Shown in pieces: positions 1 through 5,183 of a stretch of DNA of 5,323 nucleotides. The number at the start of each line of letters is the position of its first letter. The first letter of the stretch is position 1. This DNA is from CAYJAD01 sp964372165 (lineage in GTDB: Bacteria; Desulfobacterota; Desulfovibrionia; Desulfovibrionales; Desulfovibrionaceae): the NCBI GenBank assembly GCA_964372165.1, contig CAYJPT010000158.1:1-5323 (forward strand), in the 5' to 3' direction. Below the pieces are notes generated by a model. The model had not been told where the DNA came from, did no database searches, and saw nothing but the letters and a program-made list of their open reading frames with translations. A program made the position numbers and the translations under genes.

Positions 1-214
1 TCATGGCAATACTTTTGTTTACAATTTTTGAAATAGCATATGCGCCACCAACCTTGAGCAAGGCTTCATCGGTATATACACTTGCTGAATTTTCAATAGC
101 ACCTATGATTGGTATGTTCTGATTTGCATTCTTACCCATATTAATAGGTAAGAATGCAAGTAAAAGTGCTAGCATTATAAAAATACTTGGTTTAACAAAA
201 GGTTTTAGTTTCAT
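1..214 (-). CDS. Signal-peptide-bearing protein of unknown function, N-terminal 71 residues (3' end off left edge)
   Basis: The frame is open from an ATG at 214 to the window edge. The start is supported by GGGAG about five bases upstream. The protein begins with a basic segment (MKLKPFVK) followed by a hydrophobic core of about 14 residues (around 11-24, IFIMLALLLAFLPI), which reads as a Sec signal peptide or a single N-terminal membrane anchor. There is no lipobox cysteine nearby. The following stretch (residues 34-71) has small and hydrophobic residues and an acidic TDEALLKVGG patch; I do not recognise a family. It starts 42 nt downstream of the stop of the Mrr-like gene on the same strand, so co-transcription is possible. 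An exported protein is an unusual partner for a restriction enzyme, so it may simply be the first gene of the neighbouring chromosomal region. Confidence 0.7.
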   Translation of the reverse strand, partial: MKLKPFVKPSIFIMLALLLAFLPINMGKNANQNIPIIGAIENSASVYTDEALLKVGGAYAISKIVNKSIAM

Positions 215-256
215 CGCTGCTCCCATGCTTACTAGGGTATATTATTGTTTATTAAG

Positions 257-1309
257 CTAGTATTTTAAAATATCATCAATATTTTTAAATCCCACATTCA
301 TAAGCATTTTAGCAAATTCACTACCATTTATGAGGCGTACGTTGTTTTTCTCAGCTAACTCTTTAGCGTCATTACTAAATTCGTCAGCTGAACTTATAAC
401 CCAAGGAATATAAGTGTATTCATTATTCTCAGTTAGATTTGGATCTTTATAATTTGAAATTTGTTCTACTGCCCACTCATTAGTTACTTTTTTGTGATTT
501 TTAGCTTGTATATAAAAAATTACCTTTAAGTCTTCAAAGGTGGCAATAACATCAGCATCCGCTCCATCTTCTTTTCCAGGTTCATTTTTTGCTGGAATAT
601 GTGCATCACTAGCTCCAGCTTGAAACATATACCATCGTACAAGCTTTTCAAATAAATTAGGATGCACAATTTCTAGTACGGAGGAAACAATTTTATCACT
701 CAGACTAACATAAAGTTTATTATACAAACTTGGAGGTGAAGATGCTTCTATGAATGCATCAACTTCTTCCTTTAAATTGCTTATGTCTGCATTAGTTGGG
801 CGTATTTTCATGCGTGCAACCAATGCTGCTTTTGCAAATATTCTTGGTTGATCTTCTTTAAGAATATTTACTTTTACTGCAAATCCTAAATCATATTTCT
901 TTTGACTATCGGTATCATAGAGACCATCACTAGTGCTTAGTTGAACACTTTTCTTGGTCCAAGTATTTTCAAAAGGTTGATTGGCGATGTTTATATCTGA
1001 TAAACGTACAGCCTTGCTTTGTACCTTACAAATTATCACCTTGTCCCACATAGGAACCAATACAATGTCACCTTCTTTGAAGTTCAAAAATCTCCATAAA
1101 CTCCACCTATTTCTACTTTTATTGTTAACCGAAGTCATAAATTCATTAAATCCACCCTTGCCTTCTTTTCGTACATTGTCTAAAAGATTTGACTGCATGT
1201 ATTCATGCCAGCCTATGGTAAGATATCCTTCCTTTAGAAGATGTTGTGCAATAGGCATTTCATGAGAAATCCTGTGTAACCAATATGTTGTTTTGTTTTC
1301 TGCCGACAT
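257..1309 (-). CDS. Mrr-like PD-(D/E)XK restriction endonuclease with N-terminal reader-like domain
   Basis: I place the start at the ATG at 1309 (350 aa) because a strong AAGGAG sits six bases upstream. The frame extends to a GTG at 1348, but that codon has no ribosome site. The C-terminal part carries the Mrr-type nuclease core: an FEKLVRWYMFQAGAS helix (about residues 220-234), then DGADADV with acidic residues D251/D253, and a QAK strand (Q268, K270). This is the QxK variant of PD-(D/E)XK typical of Mrr. The closing segment NNVRLINGSEFAKML also fits Mrr_cat. The first 110 residues (YWLHRIS, LLKEGYLTIGW, WRFLNFKEGDIVLVP) look like a PUA/EVE-like fold that could read modified bases; this is inferred from pattern only. 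Mrr relatives cleave DNA, often methylated DNA, and no methyltransferase is adjacent, so a type IV (modification-dependent) enzyme is the best reading. Confidence 0.8.
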   Translation of the reverse strand: MSAENKTTYWLHRISHEMPIAQHLLKEGYLTIGWHEYMQSNLLDNVRKEGKGGFNEFMTSVNNKSRNRWSLWRFLNFKEGDIVLVPMWDKVIICKVQSKAVRLSDINIANQPFENTWTKKSVQLSTSDGLYDTDSQKKYDLGFAVKVNILKEDQPRIFAKAALVARMKIRPTNADISNLKEEVDAFIEASSPPSLYNKLYVSLSDKIVSSVLEIVHPNLFEKLVRWYMFQAGASDAHIPAKNEPGKEDGADADVIATFEDLKVIFYIQAKNHKKVTNEWAVEQISNYKDPNLTENNEYTYIPWVISSADEFSNDAKELAEKNNVRLINGSEFAKMLMNVGFKNIDDILKY

Positions 1310-1315
1310 AATTAA

Positions 1316-1321
1316 CTCCTT
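1316..1321 (-). promoter_or_regulatory. Ribosome binding site deciding the start of the Mrr-like gene
   Basis: On the minus strand AAGGAG lies six bases before the ATG at 1309. The alternative GTG at 1348 is preceded by GATAAATTTGTAGTGAAA-type sequence without a Shine-Dalgarno match, so this site moves the start 13 codons downstream. Confidence 0.75.
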
Positions 1322-1379
1322 AGCGTTATAAGTTAGCGGGATTTTCACTACAAATTTATCTACTTCCTAGAGCAAAACA

Positions 1380-1408
1380 AATAAATTGGAATTACTATGA
1401 AGCTTCAA
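1380..1408 (-). promoter_or_regulatory. Possible sigma-70-type promoter for the Mrr-like gene
   Basis: On the minus strand TTGAAG and TTTATT are separated by exactly 17 bases. Each box matches the consensus at four of six positions. It lies between the WYL fragment and the Mrr-like gene and would give a leader of roughly 60 nt. A second candidate closer to the gene (TTGTAG and TATAAC) would leave almost no leader, so I prefer this one. In A+T-rich DNA such matches arise by chance. Confidence 0.3.
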
Positions 1409-1420
1409 GGATATTTTTTT

Positions 1421-1447
1421 GTAAGCACAAAGAGCCTCTGAGCTTAC
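1421..1447. repeat. Inverted repeat (6-bp arms GTAAGC/GCTTAC) between WYL fragment and Mrr-like gene
   Basis: GTAAGC at 1421-1426 pairs perfectly with GCTTAC at 1442-1447, and the interior can add a short AGA/TCT stem. In the minus-strand transcript it follows the WYL fragment stop, but it is followed by an A tract rather than a U tract, so it is not a standard intrinsic terminator. It could be a weak pause hairpin or an operator just upstream of the possible promoter of the Mrr-like gene. Confidence 0.4.
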
Positions 1448-1468
1448 TGTTTAGGGCGTATTTAAAAA

Positions 1469-1900
1469 TTAATTTTTCTCCGCCATCATCAAAACCTGTT
1501 TTCTAATCTCATCCCTAAGCCACTCTGGTTCTAAGACCTTGGCCTTAGCTCCAAAGCTTAAAATCCAAGAGATTAGCTCATGAAAGCTTTGGACATCAAA
1601 GTCCAAAATTAAAGAGCCATCGTCTTGCAATGTCATTTTTTGTCTATTGCTCCAAGTACGGTCATAGAGGTAGGGAGCGGTTTCTTTAGTAAACAGTATT
1701 CGCACATTAAAGGCTTCACCAGGCATTGTGCCAAAGGCTGAGGGTTCGCTATCACCTTGAGCATAGATTTGTTCTGGCACATGCTCAGAGGAACGTTTTG
1801 TCATTTGCACATCAAGGCAACGCTGTAAATAAAGCGCAAGATGATTATTATATTTAGGATGTGCTGTGCCCTTTTCACTCACTTCATAATAGTTGTTCAT
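1469..1900 (-). pseudogene. Headless WYL regulator fragment (end of WYL domain plus C-terminal extension), 143 aa
   Basis: The product matches residues of about 202-332 of the intact WYL regulator encoded at 3252-4274, with 11 amino-acid differences in the first 122 aligned residues. Only the last part diverges. It lacks the helix-turn-helix, the linker and the first half of the WYL domain, so it cannot bind DNA in the usual way. The frame has stop codons immediately upstream of its ATG and overlaps the 3' end of the nuclease gene by 17 nt. The site before the ATG (AGAGATAG) is weak, so expression would depend mainly on coupling to nuclease translation. I call it a truncated remnant, but it has no internal stop, and roughly half of the nucleotide differences from the intact copy are silent. 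A retained small ligand-binding or modulating protein therefore remains possible. Confidence 0.75.
1521..1889 (-). repeat. Copy A of a 369-nt duplicated block (WYL C-terminal coding DNA)
   Basis: This block aligns without gaps to 3304-3672 at a constant offset of 1783 nt. My hand count is 26 mismatches in 369 positions, about 93% identity. Similarity continues weakly down to about 1491 and stops sharply above 1889, next to the nuclease 3' end. Confidence 0.9.
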
Positions 1901-2951
1901 ATTTATCTATCTCTAGCAGTCTTTGTCCAACAGCAGAGATTATGTCATCGAATGAGTCAAACGCAAATTCTGTAGAATAATGATAACCCCTGTATTTATT
2001 ATTTTGTTCAAACCAGAAGCTATCGCATACATCTGTATTTACACAACTATCCGCCTTTTTCGTATTCGTATCATCTCCTATGTTGATATAAAAATTAATC
2101 CCAACCTTATGTGCATCATCGTGTAGATACAAAACAACATCAGAAAAAGTTTTCCAACCCTCAATTTTAAACCTCATTGCCGGATAGCCACCTCGCCAGT
2201 GGTGTAGATTTGTCACTATATTTCGATTGAGTTCTTTGGATAACTTTTTTTGTATATTTTGCTGATACTCATTGATTGCTGCCTTCTTTAACTTTTCCAG
2301 TTCGAGAATAGATGAAAAATTCTCAAAGATAAAGCTAACCGATTCATTATTTAAACTATCTTTATACATAACACCCTCCAAATGTAATAAAAATTCTCGA
2401 AGCAATATAGCCCATTTATTTAGTGGCTGTGCAACAAAATTTTCTGACAATCTTGCTTTAATATTTGTAATAAATGCTTTATATGTTATTATTTCCCAGC
2501 TTTCACGGTATTCGCCTCCATACGGCGAAAGAATAATAAAAACTTTGTGGGTAGCATCAGCATAGTTTGCATTTATCCAGTTTTTATAGTCTTCAAATGG
2601 ATTATTTTGATGATGGAAAATTTTATTTTCTAAAACCATTACCCATTGTTCACCCCTAAGCAATAAGTCAATCCTACCGGAAGAAGTAGTAATTTCTCGT
2701 CCGGGAGTAGTTCCGTTGAGGCTTCGGTCGATAGATTGATATTTCTCCGGTAAGCAATCAATTAAAGCACCCAAAACAAGCGAACCTAATCCATGATCCC
2801 CGGCGTCATCACAAAAGAAAGACAGTAGGTCTGTTGTAGGATTTTCATAATATCCTCGTCCTCCAATGCTAAAAATTGTTTTTTCTATCTTTGATCTTTG
2901 TGGCAATTTTGCAAAGTTTTCAAGTAGTTGTTCTACATCTTCGTAGTTCAT
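1884..2951 (-). CDS. PD-(D/E)XK nuclease superfamily protein, PDDEXK_4 (PF14281) type
   Basis: The ATG at 2951 is chosen (355 aa) because GGAGG lies four bases upstream; an ATG at 2969 lacks such a site. In 355-aa numbering, residues 36-46 read ENPTTDLLSFF, the conserved acidic opening helix of this family. GRIDLLL follows with the metal-binding aspartate at D95, and then VLENKIFHH with E108 and K110, giving a complete D...ExK catalytic set. A helix-rich C-terminal half follows. The family is known as stand-alone nucleases often found in defence or mobile regions, and substrates are mostly unknown. It lies 300 nt downstream of the intact WYL regulator. Its last two codons (TTA, TGA) lie in DNA derived from a WYL gene copy, so the natural C-terminus may have been lost or replaced. 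An anti-phage role is inference. Confidence 0.8.
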   Translation of the reverse strand: MNYEDVEQLLENFAKLPQRSKIEKTIFSIGGRGYYENPTTDLLSFFCDDAGDHGLGSLVLGALIDCLPEKYQSIDRSLNGTTPGREITTSSGRIDLLLRGEQWVMVLENKIFHHQNNPFEDYKNWINANYADATHKVFIILSPYGGEYRESWEIITYKAFITNIKARLSENFVAQPLNKWAILLREFLLHLEGVMYKDSLNNESVSFIFENFSSILELEKLKKAAINEYQQNIQKKLSKELNRNIVTNLHHWRGGYPAMRFKIEGWKTFSDVVLYLHDDAHKVGINFYINIGDDTNTKKADSCVNTDVCDSFWFEQNNKYRGYHYSTEFAFDSFDDIISAVGQRLLEIDKYEQLL

Positions 2952-3102
2952 AATTCCTCCAACAAACATATTCTTGCTTGCATCTTGGTTTTTCTTCAGT
3001 ATAAAATCAAATATTATTTATTATTACAGTCTGTTGAGTTAAAATAGTCCGACGCAGTCAACAACAATGCTGTACTCATACCATTAACGCCTTGTGAACA
3101 TT

Positions 3103-3123
3103 TGTCTGTTATTCCTGTCTGTT
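3103..3123. repeat. Direct repeat of TGTCTGTT, 13-bp period, upstream of the nuclease gene
   Basis: TGTCTGTT occurs at 3103-3110 and 3116-3123, and a third GTCTGTT lies at 3029-3035. An oppositely oriented partial copy, GGACAG, is at 3144-3149. Clustered half-sites of this kind could be contacts for the adjacent WYL regulator, but short repeats also arise by chance. Confidence 0.35.
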
Positions 3124-3158
3124 TGGATAGGCAACACTTTTGTGGACAGTTTTTCATA

Positions 3159-3173
3159 ATACTTTTAAAGTAT
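3159..3173. promoter_or_regulatory. Candidate operator: 15-base palindrome with 7-bp arms
   Basis: ATACTTT and AAAGTAT flank a single central base. An alternative pairing uses TCATA at 3154-3158 with TATGA at 3171-3175. It lies between the WYL gene and the nuclease gene and has no U tract, so an operator is more likely than a terminator. WYL-type repressors such as BrxR and CapW are known to bind inverted repeats in promoters of defence genes; that this is such a site is inference. Confidence 0.35.
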
Positions 3174-3251
3174 GACAAGCTAAAGCTTCCTTGCTTTCCT
3201 TAGTTGCGAATGCCAAACGCAAACACAAAAATATTTTAATAAACATGTTTT

Positions 3252-4274
3252 TTAGTATTTTTTGTATGATTCAGAAAGCTGATTTTTTATTTCTTCCTTT
3301 AACCACTCTGGTCCCAAGACCTTGGCCTTAGCTCCAAAGCTTAAAATCCAAGAGATTAGCTCATGAAAGCTTTGGGCATCAAAGTCCAAAATTAGAGAGC
3401 CATCGTCTTGTAATGTCATTTCTTGTCTATTGCTCCAAGTACGGTCATAGATGTAAGGAGCGGTTTCTTTAGTAAAAAGTATTCGCACATTAAAGGCTTC
3501 TCCAGGCATTGTGCCAAAGGCTGATGGTTCGCTATCACCTTGAGCATAAATAGGTTCTGGCACACGCTCAGAGGAGCGTGTAGTCATTTTCACATCAAGG
3601 CAACGTTGTAAATAAAGCGCAAGATGATTGTCATATTTAGGATGTGCTGAGCCTTTTTCACCTACTTCATAACCAACAAAGGAAAGAGTTTCACGGTAAG
3701 AAACAAGCCTTTTGGGCGCAAAAGAAAATGTACGCGCATCTGTAGCTGGACCTCGTTTATAGGTCACAATGCATACCTTTTGCTTGCGAATGCTTTGCAG
3801 CAAAGACGCATATTGTTCGGTGAAAGGTGCGTAATCAATATATCCTTTGTGATAAACTTGACCAACATTGCTAACACTTGCATCTTTTTGCAAGGGTTTG
3901 GTTGTATCTAGTGGGCTTGATTCTTGTGTCGCAGCTTGACCCAATAGCTTACTCACACCCTTGGGTAAAATTTGCATAAGCATATTACGGCAAAGACTTA
4001 GCTGCATAAGTTCTTCCACACCAATATTTAATTGTCGACTTGTTATAGGGGCTAAGCGATAATAATGCTTGCGCTCTTTAACAATTGCTGCATCAAGTTT
4101 CCCATACTTTGAAGCTTCTAATTGCCCTAAAAGCCGTTTTATAGTTTGCTTTGAACAAGCAAGAAAATTGGCTAGCTCTCCAAGTGACAAGGCACGCCCA
4201 CCTTGCACCATGAGTAGGGTATAAAGGGTAAGTAGTTTTTCACCAGGGCCGGATTCAGAACGTTTTGCAGGCAT
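3252..4274 (-). CDS. HTH-WYL family transcriptional regulator, 340 aa
   Basis: The ATG at 4274 has AAAGGAG seven bases upstream. Residues 10-75 form an HTH_11/DeoR-like winged helix (LSLGELANFLACSKQTIKRLL, with YYRLAP as the wing). Residues of about 145-230 form a WYL domain, though the name-giving triplet is replaced by LSF in TLSFVGYEV. Residues of about 260-335 form the C-terminal WCX extension (FNVRILFTK, YDRTWSNRQ, SWILSFGAKAKVL, PEWL). WYL regulators bind a ligand, often thought to be a nucleic acid or nucleotide, through the WYL/WCX part. Several (BrxR, CapW) repress phage defence operons. Its position upstream of two nucleases suggests that it controls them. The C-terminal DNA is duplicated downstream at 1521-1889. 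The domain assignment is firm; target and ligand are unknown. Confidence 0.88.
   Translation of the reverse strand: MPAKRSESGPGEKLLTLYTLLMVQGGRALSLGELANFLACSKQTIKRLLGQLEASKYGKLDAAIVKERKHYYRLAPITSRQLNIGVEELMQLSLCRNMLMQILPKGVSKLLGQAATQESSPLDTTKPLQKDASVSNVGQVYHKGYIDYAPFTEQYASLLQSIRKQKVCIVTYKRGPATDARTFSFAPKRLVSYRETLSFVGYEVGEKGSAHPKYDNHLALYLQRCLDVKMTTRSSERVPEPIYAQGDSEPSAFGTMPGEAFNVRILFTKETAPYIYDRTWSNRQEMTLQDDGSLILDFDAQSFHELISWILSFGAKAKVLGPEWLKEEIKNQLSESYKKY
3304..3672 (-). repeat. Copy B of the 369-nt duplicated block, inside the intact WYL gene
   Basis: This is the partner of 1521-1889 at about 93% identity without gaps. It lies wholly inside the complete WYL regulator, so this copy keeps its full coding context. 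By hand count the block is about 42% G+C, against about 29% in a sampled stretch of the nuclease gene (2341-2460), though composition inside that gene is uneven. Confidence 0.9.
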
Positions 4275-4400
4275 GAATATTCTCCTTTATTCTTAAGGAT
4301 ATATAGTGCTATTATTTCAGATTAGAAGATGTATTTTCATTTTCGTAACATACAAAAAAATAAAGCACAATACATAGTCTCAATGCTCACACATAACACT

Positions 4401-4916
4401 TTAGGTGCAAATCTTAGCATTTGACTGTACTGTAAAATTGTTACTTTTTAATACTCTATCGTATAGGACAATTGAGGCTGCAACGGATACATTTAGTGAA
4501 AGCTTACCTGGAATTTGCACTAATTCATCACAATGCTCTATAGCCTTACTGGATAAACCTATATCCTCAGCACCCATTAGATAAACAGCCTGCTGTGGGT
4601 GAGTATAGCTTGTTAATGCCTTACTCTCACTGTGTAACTCCACCCCAATAATCTTTGCTCCCTTTGGTAGGATTGCATAAAATTGTTCAAAGTTATCATA
4701 TTCAAATAAAGGTATATGTCGCCATGACTTTAAAGTATCTGTCTTCATGGTTGAATAGCGTTTACCAATAATAAAAATAAAATCTGCCCCTAATACTTGA
4801 GCTGACCGCCAAATAGTTCCTATATTGGCAGTAGATCTTACAGCTTCAATGCCTATACCATAAAAGCCACGTCTTTTTATGGGTACGATGACCTTTGGAT
4901 ATTCATGCGTATTCAT
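4401..4916 (-). CDS. SpoU/TrmH-family RNA 2'-O-methyltransferase, 171 aa
   Basis: This is a single SPOUT domain with all three family motifs. Motif 1 is STANIGTIWRSAQVLGAD with N31 and the catalytic-type arginine R37. Motif 2 is YLMGAEDIGLSS with G115, E117 and G120. Motif 3 is IPGKLSLNVSVAASIVLYD with N142, which forms the trefoil-knot SAM site. The enzyme transfers a methyl group from S-adenosylmethionine to a ribose 2'-OH of tRNA or rRNA in the cytoplasm. There is no N-terminal L30e-like substrate domain, so the target nucleotide cannot be named; TrmL also has this compact size, but identity is not shown. The ATG at 4916 has AAGGAT upstream at suitable spacing. It is separated by 126 nt from the WYL gene and looks like a housekeeping flank, not part of the nuclease locus. 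Confidence 0.88.
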   Translation of the reverse strand: MNTHEYPKVIVPIKRRGFYGIGIEAVRSTANIGTIWRSAQVLGADFIFIIGKRYSTMKTDTLKSWRHIPLFEYDNFEQFYAILPKGAKIIGVELHSESKALTSYTHPQQAVYLMGAEDIGLSSKAIEHCDELVQIPGKLSLNVSVAASIVLYDRVLKSNNFTVQSNAKICT

Positions 4917-4981
4917 AGATTACATCCTTGTGTTTATTTTAAATCTAAAATTATGCTATGACACAAGGGTATAGAGGCATC

Positions 4982-4991
4982 GTTCCAGAAC
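4982..4991. repeat. Inverted repeat GTTC-CA-GAAC upstream of the methyltransferase gene
   Basis: This is a perfect 4-bp-arm palindrome. Its core TTCCAGAA recurs in reverse complement (TTCTGGAA) at 5066-5073, inside ATTCTGGAAT at 5065-5074. Two such sites in one gap between an XRE regulator and the next gene could be operators; confidence is low because the arms are short. Confidence 0.3.
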
Positions 4992-5064
4992 ACGAGATGA
5001 TGTGAGTTAATTTAAAATATAGTTGTAGAAAAGATTTTTTGAGAGCAATTTTTATAAATTCCGA

Positions 5065-5074
5065 ATTCTGGAAT
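5065..5074. repeat. Second TTC-NN-GAA palindrome, ATTC-TG-GAAT
   Basis: This perfect 4-bp-arm palindrome is the reverse-complement partner of the site at 4982-4991. Its left neighbour ATTCC (5058-5062) also pairs with GGAAT (5070-5074) over a 7-base gap, giving overlapping symmetric elements. Confidence 0.3.
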
Positions 5075-5133
5075 GAATGCTTATTACAAAAAACATACGT
5101 AAATATAAGTTTGGTAAGTAAGCTCTAGATAGG

Positions 5134-5151
5134 AGCGTAAGATTATACGCT
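5134..5151. promoter_or_regulatory. 6-bp-arm inverted repeat (AGCGTA/TACGCT) enclosing a minus-strand TATAAT
   Basis: AGCGTA (5134-5139) and TACGCT (5146-5151) are perfect complements around six bases. On the minus strand this region contains a consensus -10 hexamer TATAAT (5142-5147), but no good -35 box lies 16-18 bases upstream. It could be an operator over a promoter for the methyltransferase gene, with a leader of about 220 nt, or a weak hairpin after the XRE gene; the absence of a U tract argues against an intrinsic terminator. Confidence 0.35.
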
Positions 5152-5183
5152 ATGACATCACTATAATTTAATATAGGGGGTGA

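Larger units (their letters stand above)
2952..3251. other. 300-nt non-coding stretch between WYL regulator and nuclease gene
   Basis: I see no convincing gene on either strand. It holds the nuclease ribosome site (GGAGG at 2956-2960, minus strand), a near-perfect 15-base palindrome (3159-3173), three copies of GTCTGTT (3029-3035, 3104-3110, 3117-3123), and a 5-bp-arm inverted repeat TTGCG/CGCAA (3204-3222) after the WYL stop. Possible minus-strand promoter pieces include TTGCCT and TAACAG 17 bases apart, and a TATACT near 2998, but none is strong. The length and repeat content suggest that the nuclease is transcribed from a regulated promoter of its own rather than by simple read-through. 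Confidence 0.5.

Noticed and set aside
981..1265. 94-codon open frame on the plus strand inside the Mrr-like gene
   Set aside because: It is the antisense shadow of a well-supported coding gene; the product has low complexity and no recognisable motif.
1310..1348. Upstream GTG start extending the Mrr-like protein by 13 residues
   Set aside because: No ribosome site precedes the GTG, while AAGGAG is ideally placed for the ATG at 1309.
2272..2565. 97-codon open frame on the plus strand inside the nuclease gene
   Set aside because: It is antisense to the clear PD-(D/E)XK coding sequence, with no ribosome site or family resemblance.
2952..2969. Upstream ATG extending the nuclease by six residues
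   Set aside because: The GGAGG site lies between the two ATGs and serves the downstream one at 2951.
3204..3222. TTGCG/CGCAA inverted repeat after the WYL gene as an intrinsic terminator
   Set aside because: The stem is only 5 bp and no U tract follows on the minus strand.
3154..3246. 30-codon minus-strand frame (MFIKIFLCLRLAFATK...) just after the WYL stop
   Set aside because: It begins with a short hydrophobic stretch but has no Shine-Dalgarno site, is followed by non-coding repeats, and is short enough to arise by chance.
1521..3672. The repeated 369-nt blocks as ends of an insertion sequence or transposon
   Set aside because: The repeats are internal WYL coding sequence in direct orientation, with no transposase, terminal inverted repeats or target duplication seen.
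4354..4387. Possible terminator after the methyltransferase gene (U-rich run on the minus strand)
   Set aside because: The run of seven T is real, but only four base pairs (AGCA/TGCT) can form before it, which is too weak to call.
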